DNA of 55,997 nt from Enterococcus termitis (GCF_001730305.1 NZ_MIJY01000009.1:1-55997), one strand, 5' to 3'; counted from the stretch's first letter, positions 34,008 to 44,030 are shown. Numbers and translations: made by a program. Notes: generated from the letters alone by a model not told the origin.

Positions 34008-34649
34008 ATGGCTTTTCATTATCCTAATGGTACTCCCTATAACAATCATGAAGCACCGAAATCAAAAAAACAAGTAAAAAAACAAAAATCAATTCAATTT
34101 GGGAAACGCGGAATGGACTTTGAAGAAGAGATCAATAAAAGTAATGCCTATTACTTATCTCGCAATACTGCTGTCATCCACAAAAAACCAACGCCTGTCC
34201 AAATTGTCAAAGTTGATTATCCTAGTCGAAGCGCCGCAGTGATTAAAGAAGCTTATTTTAGACAAGCCTCCACTACTGATTATAATGGCGTTTATAATGG
34301 ATTTTATCTGGACTTTGAAGCCAAGGAGACGAAAAATAAAACCTCCTTCCCTTTTAAGAACTTTCATCAACACCAGATCGATCATATCCGACAATGTTTG
34401 GCACAAAAAGGGATTTGCTTTGTTCTCTTGTGGTTTTCATCTTTGAATAGATGTTTCTTTTTTAGCGGGGAAGCTTTAGTCACCTATTGGGCAGAGCAAG
34501 AAACAACTGGGAAAAAATCTTTGCCTCTAGCTATTATTGAAAAAAATGGGATTGAAATCCAGATTGGGATTGCACCAAGAATCCCTTATTTGGACGCAGT
34601 AGAACAATACATACAATCAAAAAAAGGAGTTGCAATGAATGACAACTGA
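34008..34649 (+). CDS. recU: Holliday junction resolvase RecU
   Basis: Cuts Holliday junctions in recombination and chromosome segregation. About 213 residues. The N-terminal arm is basic; the nuclease core shows GKRGMDFEEEINKSN, the metal-site D-x(n)-ExK in YLDFEAKETKNKTSFPF, and FHQHQIDHI. ATG at 34008 has AGGAG at ten bases; an in-frame GTG at 33999 is one base from it. An extended -10 (TGTTATAAT) ends at 33985. Its last codons overlap the start of pbp1A. Confidence 0.96.
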   Translation: MAFHYPNGTPYNNHEAPKSKKQVKKQKSIQFGKRGMDFEEEINKSNAYYLSRNTAVIHKKPTPVQIVKVDYPSRSAAVIKEAYFRQASTTDYNGVYNGFYLDFEAKETKNKTSFPFKNFHQHQIDHIRQCLAQKGICFVLLWFSSLNRCFFFSGEALVTYWAEQETTGKKSLPLAIIEKNGIEIQIGIAPRIPYLDAVEQYIQSKKGVAMNDN

Positions 34650-36978
34650 TGAAATAGGGTCACGTGCTGCAAGACATGGACATCCGCCTGCTTCCAGCAG
34701 CACTTTAAACACTCAGCCTCCTACTGGTGGGAAAAAACCAAAGAAAAAACGAATTCTACTAAAGATTTTCTTAGGTCTCGTTTTATTAGGGATCATCGGT
34801 TTGCTTGCTGGGTTAGGTCTCTTTTGGTCTTATGCAAAAGATGCGCCCAAATTGGACGATGAAAAACTAAGCGCCACAGTCTCTTCAAAATTATATGATA
34901 TCAATAATGAAGTTTTTGAAGAGTTAGGAGCAGAAAAACGTGAAATGATCAAACCGACAGATGTACCACAAACACTTAAAGATGCGGTAGTTTCAGTTGA
35001 GGATAAACGTTTCTATAAACACAGTGGCGTTGATCCGATTCGTATTTTAGGCTCAGCCTTTTCTAACTTTAAGACTGGCGGACTTCAAGGCGGTAGTACC
35101 TTGACACAGCAATTGATCAAATTATCTTATTTCTCCACTTCTGAAAAAGATCAAAATCTTAAGCGAAAAGCGCAGGAAGCTTGGTTGGCTGTAAAACTGG
35201 AAAAAGAGAAATCAAAAGAAGAAATACTAACGTATTATATCAATAAAGTGTATATGGCTAATGGTCTATATGGGATGGAAACAGCCGCTCAAACCTATTA
35301 TGGTAAACCTTTAGCTGAGCTATCTCTGCCACAAACTGCTTTATTGGCTGGAATGCCTCAAGCACCTAATGATTATGATCCGTATGTAAAACCAGATATT
35401 GCCAAAGAACGACGTGATGTTGTTTTATACACAATGAAGGAAAACGATAAAATCACGCAACAACAGTACGATGAAGCAAAAGCAACGCCGATTGACGACG
35501 GTTTACAGCCGTTAAAACAATCGAATGAAAATCGCAAGATCGTAGACAACTACATCAGAGAAGTTATCGATGAAGTTGAAGGCATGGGTAAAAATATCTA
35601 TACTGATGGATTAGACATTTACACTAATCTTGATATGAATGCGCAAAAACGATTATATGATATCGTTAATAGTGATGAGTATGTTGAATACCCAGATGCT
35701 GATTTCCAAGTTGCTTCGACTGTCATCGATGTCAAAACTGGTCAAGTCAAAGCGCAAATCGGTGGACGAAATATTCCAGATGATGTTCAACTGGGAACCA
35801 ATTTAGCCATTGAGACCGACCGAGATGTCGGTTCAACCATGAAGCCGATCGCCGATTATGGTCCTGCCATTGAAAACTTAAATTACTCAACTGGACGAAT
35901 CATGATGGATAGACCGACAACCTATGAAGGCACAAATATTCCTGTAACAAACGCGGATATGCAATATTACGGAGCGCTCACAATGCGTAAAGCAATTATG
36001 TATTCTCGAAACACTACGGCAATTCAAACCTTTGATGCTGTGGGCAGTGATAAGTCAGCAGAATTTTTGAAAAACTTAGGTATTGAATTTAAAGAGATCG
36101 TTGCTGCTAATGCAATCTCTAGTAATACCAGTGAACTTGGCGGAAATAAATATGGTGTTTCTTCCTTGAAACTAGCTGCAGCTTATGCAACCTTTGCGAA
36201 TATGGGTGTCTATAACAAACCTTATTATGTCAATAAAGTTGTCTATCAAGATGGCTCTGAGGAAGTCACTCAAACGGAAAGTCATCGAGCTATGAAGGAT
36301 TCAACTGCTTATATGATGACGGATATGCTTAAAGATGTTATCAATGGCGGAACTGCCTTTAATGCTTCGGTACCAGGCTTGATCCAAGCAGGAAAAACAG
36401 GAACAGCAAACTACACAGATGATGACCTAGTTAAAATAGGTGCTTCAGAAGCGTCTAGTATCGCTCCTGACAGTACTTTCGTTGGTTATACACCTCATTA
36501 TGCCGTTTCAGTCTGGACGGGCTATAAGAATCGTTTAACCCCTATTCCTTTCGAGTACTGGGGCACAGCATCTTCGGTTTATCGGGAAATGATGACTTAT
36601 CTTTCTGAAGGTGTAGACAATGAAGATTGGGTTATGCCTGACAGCGTGCTTCGCTCTGGCAGTGAATTGTACGTCAAAGGCGCGTATGAAGAACAATTGT
36701 TACCTTCGAATACTGGCTATACTTCTTCAACATGGGAAACTCCTGTAAGTTCTGAACCAACAGAAAATACCTCTACTTCAACATCAGAGGTACCACCAAG
36801 CGATGCACCTGAACCAACTAGAGAACCAGTTCCAGACCCGGAACCAGAGCCTGAGCCTGAACCAACGCCACCAGATAATGAGAAACCTACGGATTCGTCG
36901 GATCGACCGACAACAAATACTTCAACTCCTCAGAATCCAAATAATGCGGCTCGAGCCGGTCGGTCTCCTTCTGGATAA
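34639..36978 (+). CDS. pbp1A: Class A penicillin-binding protein 1A
   Basis: Bifunctional glycosyltransferase/transpeptidase for peptidoglycan. The 779-residue protein has a cytoplasmic Pro/Lys-rich start, one membrane helix (about 38-64), a GT51 domain (catalytic Glu121 in VEDKRFYKHSG; GGSTLTQQ at 151-158) and a transpeptidase domain (STMK at 399-402, SRN, KTGT). A Pro/Glu/Asp-repeat and Thr/Ser-rich tail of about 85 residues follows. GGAG precedes the ATG by nine bases, inside recU. The recU-pbp1A pair is standard in Firmicutes. Confidence 0.96.
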   Translation: MTTDEIGSRAARHGHPPASSSTLNTQPPTGGKKPKKKRILLKIFLGLVLLGIIGLLAGLGLFWSYAKDAPKLDDEKLSATVSSKLYDINNEVFEELGAEKREMIKPTDVPQTLKDAVVSVEDKRFYKHSGVDPIRILGSAFSNFKTGGLQGGSTLTQQLIKLSYFSTSEKDQNLKRKAQEAWLAVKLEKEKSKEEILTYYINKVYMANGLYGMETAAQTYYGKPLAELSLPQTALLAGMPQAPNDYDPYVKPDIAKERRDVVLYTMKENDKITQQQYDEAKATPIDDGLQPLKQSNENRKIVDNYIREVIDEVEGMGKNIYTDGLDIYTNLDMNAQKRLYDIVNSDEYVEYPDADFQVASTVIDVKTGQVKAQIGGRNIPDDVQLGTNLAIETDRDVGSTMKPIADYGPAIENLNYSTGRIMMDRPTTYEGTNIPVTNADMQYYGALTMRKAIMYSRNTTAIQTFDAVGSDKSAEFLKNLGIEFKEIVAANAISSNTSELGGNKYGVSSLKLAAAYATFANMGVYNKPYYVNKVVYQDGSEEVTQTESHRAMKDSTAYMMTDMLKDVINGGTAFNASVPGLIQAGKTGTANYTDDDLVKIGASEASSIAPDSTFVGYTPHYAVSVWTGYKNRLTPIPFEYWGTASSVYREMMTYLSEGVDNEDWVMPDSVLRSGSELYVKGAYEEQLLPSNTGYTSSTWETPVSSEPTENTSTSTSEVPPSDAPEPTREPVPDPEPEPEPEPTPPDNEKPTDSSDRPTTNTSTPQNPNNAARAGRSPSG

Positions 36979-36981
36979 CTA

Positions 36982-37030
36982 AAAAAGTATCTGAGCCTTG
37001 ACTTTATTAGTCAAGGCTCAGATACTTTTT
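36982..37030. terminator. Bidirectional terminator
   Basis: A 22-base arm (36982-37003) pairs perfectly with 37009-37030. A and U runs flank both sides, serving pbp1A and pyrG, which converge. Confidence 0.96.
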
Positions 37031-38632
37031 CTATTGATTATTCAAAGCAGCTTCTACAAACCCTTTAATCAAGTGTTGCGGTCTGTTTGGTCTAGAAATC
37101 AATTCTGGATGGAATTGACAGCCAACAAAGAATTTTTTATCTGGTAATTCAACGATTTCAACTAGACGATTATCTGGTGAAACTCCTGAAAAGACCAGTC
37201 CATTTTCCTCAAATAATTGACGGTATTTATTGTTGAATTCATAACGATGACGGTGACGTTCCTGTACGACTTCCTGTTCCTCATAGGCTTTAGCAGTCAC
37301 AGTGCCCTTTTTAATTTTACATGGGTATAAGCCCAGACGTAATGTGCCGCCAAGATTTTCAATATTTTCCTGATCTGCCATCAAATCGATAATATTGTTT
37401 TGTATTTCAGGATTGTTTTCTGCTGAACCAGCATCTTCTAATTGAACCACGTTACGAGCGAATTCAACACAAGCCATTTGCATCCCTAGACAAATTCCTA
37501 AAAATGGAACATCATTTTCACGAGCGAAACGAATAGCCTCGATTTTGCCTTCTACCCCACGATCACCAAATCCGCCAGGAACTAAAATGCCGTCCGCTTC
37601 TTTTAAGATTTCATCAACATTTTCTGCAGTCAGCTCTTGAGAATCGATCCAATCGATCGCAATATCTGAGTCAAATGCAAAACCAGCATGTTTTAATGCC
37701 TCAACGACTGAAAGATAAGCATCTGGAAGCTCAACATATTTTCCGACTAAAGCAATTCTTGTCGTTTTCTTCAATCCAAGTACTTTTTCTTCTAATGCAC
37801 GCCATTCTGTCATATCAGCTTCTGGTACGTCTAATTTTAAATGATCACAGACGATTTGGTCCATGTTTTGTGCTTGAAGTGCTAACGGAATGGAATACAA
37901 TGTTTCCACGTCACGTGATTCAATCACAGCTTCTGGTGCAACATCACAAAATTGTGCTAATTTATTTTTAGTGCCTTGAGAAACAGGTAATTCTGTACGA
38001 ACAACTAAAATGTTTGGTTGGATGCCCAGACTACGCAATTCTTTCACACTATGTTGAGTAGGTTTGGTTTTCATTTCACCAGCAGCTTTTAAATAAGGAA
38101 TCAATGTCGTATGGATATACATAACATTATCACTGCCTACTTCTGCCTTCATTTGGCGTAATGCTTCTAGAAACGGTAAAGATTCGATGTCTCCTACTGT
38201 ACCGCCTACTTCTGTGATAATAATATCTGCGTCAGTCAAATTTGCCGCCCGCATGATTTTATCTTTGATTTCATTGGTGATATGAGGAATTACTTGAACT
38301 GTTGCACCTAAATATTCACCTTTACGCTCTTTTCTCAAAACTTCTGAATAGATTTTCCCAGTTGTCACATTTGAGTATTTATTCAAATTGATATCAATAA
38401 AACGCTCGTAATGACCTAAGTCTAAATCTGTTTCGGCACCATCATCTGTGACAAAAACTTCTCCATGTTGGTAAGGACTCATTGTTCCTGGATCCACATT
38501 GATGTATGGATCAAATTTTTGAATCGTTACTTTTAAGCCGCGATTTTTTAATAAACGTCCTAATGATGCTGCGACAATTCCCTTACCAATCGAAGAAACC
38601 ACGCCGCCTGTAACAAAGATATATTTTGTCAT
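37031..38632 (-). CDS. pyrG: CTP synthase
   Basis: Makes CTP from UTP, ATP and glutamine. The 533-residue enzyme has the synthase domain with [17 protein letters not shown] (P-loop-like) and a C-terminal class I glutaminase with the nucleophile Cys in FLGICLGMQ and the HPE motif in [11 protein letters not shown]. The gene is monocistronic and is controlled by a leader that begins GGGC. Confidence 0.98.
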   Translation of the reverse strand: MTKYIFVTGGVVSSIGKGIVAASLGRLLKNRGLKVTIQKFDPYINVDPGTMSPYQHGEVFVTDDGAETDLDLGHYERFIDINLNKYSNVTTGKIYSEVLRKERKGEYLGATVQVIPHITNEIKDKIMRAANLTDADIIITEVGGTVGDIESLPFLEALRQMKAEVGSDNVMYIHTTLIPYLKAAGEMKTKPTQHSVKELRSLGIQPNILVVRTELPVSQGTKNKLAQFCDVAPEAVIESRDVETLYSIPLALQAQNMDQIVCDHLKLDVPEADMTEWRALEEKVLGLKKTTRIALVGKYVELPDAYLSVVEALKHAGFAFDSDIAIDWIDSQELTAENVDEILKEADGILVPGGFGDRGVEGKIEAIRFARENDVPFLGICLGMQMACVEFARNVVQLEDAGSAENNPEIQNNIIDLMADQENIENLGGTLRLGLYPCKIKKGTVTAKAYEEQEVVQERHRHRYEFNNKYRQLFEENGLVFSGVSPDNRLVEIVELPDKKFFVGCQFHPELISRPNRPQHLIKGFVEAALNNQ

Positions 38633-38710
38633 AATATAAAAAAACCCTTTCTCTAAATAGATTTGTAGAGAGAAGCAAACGAACCCTGTATTGTTTTCTG
38701 ACTAAAAAAC

Positions 38711-38742
38711 AAAAGCTCCCTATCCAAAATGAATAGGGAGCT
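38711..38742 (-). terminator. pyrG attenuator terminator
   Basis: AGCTCCCTATTC and ATAGGGAGCT pair and are followed by UUUUGUUUUUU on the minus strand. The 5' arm carries CUCCCU, which can pair with an extra-G 5' end. Confidence 0.92.
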
Positions 38743-38778
38743 GGAAATTCGTTACAAGCTTCTGACCTTCTTAAAGGT

Positions 38779-38818
38779 GCCCAAGTAGTATAATACAAGC
38801 AAATTTGTTTAAGGTCAA
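38779..38818 (-). promoter_or_regulatory. pyrG promoter with GGGC start for reiterative transcription
   Basis: TTGACC (38813-38818), a 17-base spacer, TATTAT (38790-38795), then seven bases and GGGC starting at 38782. In B. subtilis pyrG, low CTP stalls polymerase at the C and adds extra G residues that pair with the pyrimidine arm of the terminator, allowing read-through. All elements are present here; the mechanism is taken from that work. Confidence 0.88.
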
Positions 38819-38883
38819 GTATTTCTGTAAGAAGATTTTCTGTTTTTCAGTAAATTTCTTTGTGTGTTTTCTCAAAGTAATAA

Positions 38884-40554
38884 CTATTCCGTAATGTAAG
38901 CATATTTATAGGTACATGTCGCACCAAAATTATGATATTGAATGCCCTCAACACCTGGACGAACTAATTGTCCTCTTGCTTGTTGATACAATGGAATCAA
39001 GGCTACATCTTCTTCAACTAAAACTTTTTCAGCAGCAATCAATGTTTCCCAACGTTTTTCAGGATCATTGGCATATTTATTGGACGCATCATCGATCAAC
39101 TGATCGAATTTTTCACTACGATAGCTGGTTTTATTTTTACTGCTGACAGAACTTTCCAAGAAAGTCATTGGGTCTTGGTAATCTGGTCCCCACATGCTGA
39201 CAGAGAGTTCATAATCACTATTTCTCATTAACTCGATCGAGTTATTTAGAGGAACTGTTTTAACATTGATCTTTAAGCCAGGCAATGCTTTCTCTAATTG
39301 ACCTTGAATGAATTCTGCAACTTTTTTATCGCCGTCACCATCTTTAGACAATAATTCAATCGTCACATCACCGTTTAATTCTTTTTTCGCTTTATCTAAA
39401 TACTCATTTGCCAATTTTTCGTCAGTTTTGACTAGATCGCCTGCTTCTTTACGGAAATCTTCGCCAGTTTCTGGATTTGCAACAAAATCTTTCGGAATGT
39501 ATCCATAAATATCTGTTGAGCCATCTGCTAAGATATTTTCAACTAAACTCTTTTTATCTAACGCATAAGCAATGGCTTTGCGTACATTCTCATTGGCAAA
39601 AATCGATGGTTTGTCATTTCTTTTTTGATTCATTCTAAGTGAGTAAACTTTTGAACGCTGAATCGCTTCATAGTCAGGATTGTCTTTGTTTTGCTTTGCA
39701 AAGTCACCTGTTAGGACAGCTACATCTAATTCACCAGATTCATAAAGATTAAAGGCTGTGTTTGTTTCTTTCAATACTTCAAAATGAATTTTTTCAGATT
39801 TTACCTTATCTGCATCATAATATTCCGGATTTTGAACTAAATCCCAAGACATAGATGACTGATCCCAATTTTCCATCAGGAACGGACCGTTAGAAACGAT
39901 ATTTTCGCTAGAAGTGCCGTATGCCTTGCCTTTTTCCGTTACAAATTTTTCATTTTGCGGGAAGAAAGGTGAAAATGCTAGTAATGAAGTAAAATAAGGA
40001 ACTGGTTTTTCCATTTGAATTTCAAGGGTATAATCATCTAGTGCTTTAACCCCTAGCTCGTCTGCTGATTTCTCTTCATTGACGATTTCTGTTCCGTTAA
40101 GGATCGTTCCGTCCATTAAAAAGAAGTAGTTTGCTTGATTTTTAGGATCTGCCATTTTTTTCCAAGCAAAAACAAAATCCTTCGCCGTTACTGAATCGCC
40201 ATTTGACCATTTTGCATCTTCTCTTAATTTAATCGTATAGGTTTTCCCATCTTCTGATATTTCCGGTAACTCCTTAGCAGTTGCTGGAATGATTTTATCT
40301 TTCTCATCTAATTGATACAGACCTTCAAAAACATTAGACTGAGCATTTACACTTGGCTCATCTTGGGTGAAGATCGTGTCCATCGAACCTATTTCTGATG
40401 CTTCCATTAGATTGAGCACTCTTGATGATTGCTTTTCTGTTTTGTTTTCTTTTCCCGAACCGTCTGTTGCTGATTTTCCTGCGTTCCCGCCGCAAGCTGA
40501 CAATAACAATACTGTTGTCAGTAATACAAGACTCTTTTTAACCCCGTTTTTCAT
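38884..40554 (-). CDS. Peptide-binding lipoprotein (OppA family)
   Basis: Substrate-binding component of an oligopeptide ABC importer. About 556 residues: a signal peptide with lipobox LLSACGG, a Lys/Ser/Gly-rich linker, then the family 5 solute-binding fold (YTIKLREDAKWSNGDSVTAKDF is the hallmark region near 105-130). No permease or ATPase genes are adjacent, so it probably shares a membrane complex. ATG at 40554 has AAGGTGG at five bases. It lies downstream of a transglutaminase-like gene and a dipeptide epimerase gene in one direction, pointing to short or cell-wall peptides as cargo. Confidence 0.9.
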   Translation of the reverse strand: MKNGVKKSLVLLTTVLLLSACGGNAGKSATDGSGKENKTEKQSSRVLNLMEASEIGSMDTIFTQDEPSVNAQSNVFEGLYQLDEKDKIIPATAKELPEISEDGKTYTIKLREDAKWSNGDSVTAKDFVFAWKKMADPKNQANYFFLMDGTILNGTEIVNEEKSADELGVKALDDYTLEIQMEKPVPYFTSLLAFSPFFPQNEKFVTEKGKAYGTSSENIVSNGPFLMENWDQSSMSWDLVQNPEYYDADKVKSEKIHFEVLKETNTAFNLYESGELDVAVLTGDFAKQNKDNPDYEAIQRSKVYSLRMNQKRNDKPSIFANENVRKAIAYALDKKSLVENILADGSTDIYGYIPKDFVANPETGEDFRKEAGDLVKTDEKLANEYLDKAKKELNGDVTIELLSKDGDGDKKVAEFIQGQLEKALPGLKINVKTVPLNNSIELMRNSDYELSVSMWGPDYQDPMTFLESSVSSKNKTSYRSEKFDQLIDDASNKYANDPEKRWETLIAAEKVLVEEDVALIPLYQQARGQLVRPGVEGIQYHNFGATCTYKYAYITE

Positions 40555-40577
40555 ACATTCCACCTTAACCTTCTTTT

Positions 40578-41951
40578 TTATTTTGCAATTTCTTCCATTT
40601 TGATCAATTCTTGTTTAACTTCTAAGTAAGCATATGGAAGTCCTTGGTTTTCATATTCAAACTCGCCTCTTTGATTGTCGATCGGATCTGCTCTTAAAAA
40701 CGCTTTTGGCGGATTGAAATCCGTTTGGATCTCACTGTTTGCCGGCATTCTGAAGACATCAAGATTCCCAAAATAATAATTCCAGCGATCCAAATCACCT
40801 GTTCTTTTAGCGCCTCCGCCAAAAGAAAGATCTGCAAATACCCAACCGTACGGCGCTACGTAAAACTGTGCCCAGTCATGACAGCCAGTGTAATATTGAG
40901 AGACATACAAGCCAGATTGCCATTTTGCTGGAATTTTTGCCATTCTACAGAGTGTGATAAACAAAATTGCTTGGACACCGCAATCGCCTTTCAAATTGAC
41001 AGCCGCATATTCAGAAATATTTTCAATCGTAAAATATTCTCTCATAAAGGAGTAATTGACTCGCGTTGTAATGAAATCATAGATTTTACGTGCCTTTTTG
41101 ATTGGGTTGCTTTCTCCCGCTATTATTTCTTCGAGTAACTGCTCTAGATACGGCGTAAACTGAATATGAGGTAATTGCTCATGCAACTCAAATTCCGGCT
41201 GCTGCTCGGCTGCTTTTTCTGGATCCAAATCAACATAATTGACATGATTAATATACGTATACTCTACGCTAAAAACCTGATTTTCTTCTAAAATCGTTTC
41301 GAAAAAGATGGTTCGTTGCGCTTCTTCTTCCGTTGCAATAATCGTTGCCTCAGGAGTTGTCTGTACTATCTGAATATCAGAAACTTGCTTACACGCTTTT
41401 GGAAGCGGTAAGTAAACGCGAACTTTTTCTCCCGGCCGTTCGTATTCTTTTTTTACTTTGATACTGCTTTTTAGATGGATTTTAACCGTTCTGCTGCCGT
41501 TTGCTTTCATTAATTGTACATTTTGAGTTAGTTCCTGCTTTCTCAAGCGATCAACTTCGTTGTCCTCTTTAACAAGCAATCGTGATTCATACTCTGCCTG
41601 TGTTTTGATCAAATTCATTAAAAAGCGACGTTGAAAATGAACCTTTCCGTCAATGTAAAGCCAGTCTACTTTTCCTGATTCTTTCAGTTCTGTTAACTCT
41701 TGCTCATCGTAATTTTTGAATGTATCTTTCATCATTTTATTTGCTTCTTTAAAATCAAAGGGGTATTCATTGATTCCCACAATGCGAATAATATCTTGTT
41801 CAATTTCTAGTCTTTTTTGTAATGCTTGAGGTAATTCTTGGGATAATAAAAACTGAATCAGCTTTTCTGCTCCGTTAAAATCACCGTAACTCTTTAATTT
41901 AATGACATCTTCTGGTAATGGGACACTCATATATTTCAAATCATAATACAT
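40578..41951 (-). CDS. Transglutaminase-like cysteine peptidase family protein
   Basis: A 457-residue protein without a signal peptide. The C-terminal half carries a transglutaminase-like papain fold: Cys in LKGDCGVQA (about residue 324), His in GCHDWAQFYV and Asp in WVFADLSFGG form the triad. The N-terminal half (about 1-270) is helical and then beta-rich, with no domain I recognise. AAGGAG precedes the ATG. Placed between an epimerase and a peptide-binding lipoprotein, it may cleave peptides, but the reaction is not shown by sequence. Confidence 0.82.
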   Translation of the reverse strand: MYYDLKYMSVPLPEDVIKLKSYGDFNGAEKLIQFLLSQELPQALQKRLEIEQDIIRIVGINEYPFDFKEANKMMKDTFKNYDEQELTELKESGKVDWLYIDGKVHFQRRFLMNLIKTQAEYESRLLVKEDNEVDRLRKQELTQNVQLMKANGSRTVKIHLKSSIKVKKEYERPGEKVRVYLPLPKACKQVSDIQIVQTTPEATIIATEEEAQRTIFFETILEENQVFSVEYTYINHVNYVDLDPEKAAEQQPEFELHEQLPHIQFTPYLEQLLEEIIAGESNPIKKARKIYDFITTRVNYSFMREYFTIENISEYAAVNLKGDCGVQAILFITLCRMAKIPAKWQSGLYVSQYYTGCHDWAQFYVAPYGWVFADLSFGGGAKRTGDLDRWNYYFGNLDVFRMPANSEIQTDFNPPKAFLRADPIDNQRGEFEYENQGLPYAYLEVKQELIKMEEIAK

Positions 41952-41968
41952 GCAAAAAACTCCTTTAC

Positions 41969-43033
41969 TTATTTGCTCAAACCTAAACCACCTTGATTTG
42001 TTAATGTGATCATACTTGTGGCTTCTAACCCAACACCTCCTGGGATCGCTACCTCATGTAAGCCGAATGTAGCGTCAAGATCTGCCCTAGTAATATTTTT
42101 AGTTGCAGCTGCCAAATGCGCCGCTGCTGTAACGCCAATATTTGTTTCCTCAACCATACAGCCGATCATACATTCAACTCCCGCAGCTTCACAAATACTG
42201 TTTATTTTAAGTGCCTCATGGATACCGCCGCATTTCATTAACTTGATATTCACGTAATCGACCGCACGAGCTTTGATCAATCGTAAGGCATCTTTTGAAT
42301 TGAAGCAGCTTTCATCAGACATGATCGGTACTGCAACTTGTTTCGTCACAAATGCCAATCCATCAATATCATGATAAGCGACAGGCTGCTCTACCAACTC
42401 AATACCAAACTCTTCTAAGCGATTGATCATAGTCACAGCTTCTTTAGGTTGCCAGCCTTGATTGGCATCGAGCCGCAATTTGATTTGACTGCCAACAGCG
42501 AGACGGATTGCTTCGATTCGGGCAAGATCCTGTGAAATAGTAGTTCCGACTTTTATTTTCAATGTGTCAAAACCTAGTGATACTGCTTGTTTAGCTTTGA
42601 CAGCCATAATCTCAGGCGTATCTATCCCAATGGTTAAATCGGTTTTGACCGAGGAAGCATATCCACCTAAAAGCTTATAGACAGGTAGATTGGCTTTTTT
42701 ACCAAGTAAATCATAGCAAGCAATGTCAATAGCCGTCTTAGCAGAGGGAGCATGGGCAGCTACAGTATTCATAATACTGTGAACTTTTTCGATATCCAAC
42801 GGATCAACACCAATCAACTGTTTTTCAAATAATTGAATACATTCTGTCGTTCCTTTTAACGTTTCTCCTGTAATCAAAATTCCTGGTGATCCCTCACCAT
42901 AGCCTTTAATACCTTCGTCCGTTTCAATTTCAACAATCGCACTCATCGAATGCTCGATCGTTCCCAGTGCAATGGTGATTGGTTCTTTTAGTTTGACTGC
43001 TTTTGCTTCTACATTGATCTTCGTTATCTTCAT
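41969..43033 (-). CDS. Dipeptide epimerase (enolase superfamily)
   Basis: Epimerises the C-terminal residue of dipeptides such as L-Ala-D/L-Glu. The 354-residue barrel has acid/base lysines in K159-I-K161 and Lys264, Mg2+ ligands Asp189, Glu215 and Asp240, and the Asp318-Leu-Asp320 (DxD) motif that marks dipeptide epimerases. ATG at 43033 has GGGGGAAG upstream; an in-frame TTG at 43048 is less likely. Specificity within the family varies, from murein Ala-Glu to hydrophobic or cationic dipeptides, and cannot be fixed here. First gene of the peptide operon. Confidence 0.9.
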   Translation of the reverse strand: MKITKINVEAKAVKLKEPITIALGTIEHSMSAIVEIETDEGIKGYGEGSPGILITGETLKGTTECIQLFEKQLIGVDPLDIEKVHSIMNTVAAHAPSAKTAIDIACYDLLGKKANLPVYKLLGGYASSVKTDLTIGIDTPEIMAVKAKQAVSLGFDTLKIKVGTTISQDLARIEAIRLAVGSQIKLRLDANQGWQPKEAVTMINRLEEFGIELVEQPVAYHDIDGLAFVTKQVAVPIMSDESCFNSKDALRLIKARAVDYVNIKLMKCGGIHEALKINSICEAAGVECMIGCMVEETNIGVTAAAHLAAATKNITRADLDATFGLHEVAIPGGVGLEATSMITLTNQGGLGLSK

Positions 43034-43140
43034 TTTTACTTCCCCCAATAGTATTTACTACACTCCCCATCTGGTCAGCATTCCTCATAAAACGATATAC
43101 TGTTCCAAAAGAAAAAATAAACACTCTTTTTTAAATCTTC

Positions 43141-43181
43141 AGTTCAAATTTCGTTTTTAATTTGAATTAATTGTTACAATT
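43141..43181. promoter_or_regulatory. Inverted repeats between epimerase operon and its putative regulator
   Basis: TTCAAATT (43143-43150) and AATTTGAA (43159-43166) form an inverted pair. AATTGTTACAATT (43169-43181) is a 13-base palindrome beside it. They sit in the 290-base divergent promoter region of the peptide operon and the XRE-cupin gene, and are candidates for the binding site of that regulator. Confidence 0.4.
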
Positions 43182-43323
43182 TTAAGTTTACTCTATGAAA
43201 ATGTCAATACAATAATGAGAATTTTCTGTATATTTTTTCATTAAACGTTTAGTACTTGTAATTTTTTGGCGAATTCGAGATAATATGAAGAAAAAAAGAT
43301 TCTAATATAAAGGACGGCTATAG

Positions 43324-43890
43324 ATGGAATTTAGAGAAATCAAGAATTTAAGGAAAGAAAAAAAGATTACATTGACTGCACTAGGACAAAAGACTGGTTA
43401 CTCCGCTAGCTTCCTATCACAAATTGAGCGCGGCGCTAATCGTCCCTCTTTAGAAGCTTTACGGAAAATTGCTGACGCTTTAGATGTTACAGTTGCTTCT
43501 CTTTTAGCCAATGAAGCCCCTCAAGTCATTCATGAGGACGAAACGATTGAAAAAGGCTACAAGGTCATCCGGAACACTTCAAATACGAAATACAACCCTT
43601 GGCAAACAAATTCTACTTACTATGATACTTTGTTCAATTTACCTGTACATACAAACAATATGGTCATTTCAAAGATTTACATTGATGCTCAATCTTCTTC
43701 CAGTGGCAAAAAAATTGCTCATAATCTTTGTGAAATAAATTACGTAATAAAGGGGGAGGCAACAGTGGAATTGAAAGATGACGTTTTGCTCTTACATGAA
43801 GGAGACGCCATTTTCTTAGAAGCTTTTACACAACATAATATTATGAATGCAACGGAAAATGAGCTGATGCTTTTTACGCTACAATTTTAA
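43324..43890 (+). CDS. XRE-family regulator with C-terminal cupin domain
   Basis: A 188-residue transcription factor. An N-terminal HTH_3 (about 5-60) contains TALGQKTGYSASFLSQIERG. A linker and a C-terminal cupin (about 110-185) with EGDAIFLEAFTQHNI follow. This two-domain form usually senses a small ligand. AAAGGA precedes the ATG. It is transcribed divergently from the epimerase operon and is the likely regulator of it. Confidence 0.9.
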   Translation: MEFREIKNLRKEKKITLTALGQKTGYSASFLSQIERGANRPSLEALRKIADALDVTVASLLANEAPQVIHEDETIEKGYKVIRNTSNTKYNPWQTNSTYYDTLFNLPVHTNNMVISKIYIDAQSSSSGKKIAHNLCEINYVIKGEATVELKDDVLLLHEGDAIFLEAFTQHNIMNATENELMLFTLQF

Positions 43891-44001
43891 AAACGTCTCT
43901 CTAGACTTGAATGAGTGACAGACTCTACTCTGCTTCGTTCACATCAACACACAAGAGCCTTTTTCTGTGATTTTTTCTCACCTTATTGAAAAAGATTCTC
44001 A

Positions 44002-44030
44002 TTTACAAAGTATTTAAAAAAAGGTATTAT
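44002..44030 (+). promoter_or_regulatory. Promoter of the SufT-like gene
   Basis: TTTACA (44002-44007), a 17-base spacer and TATTAT (44025-44030), about 80 bases before the start codon. Confidence 0.65.

Noticed and set aside
42930-43160. Short frames around the epimerase start
   Set aside because: They are shadows of the epimerase coding sequence and its upstream region without ribosome sites.
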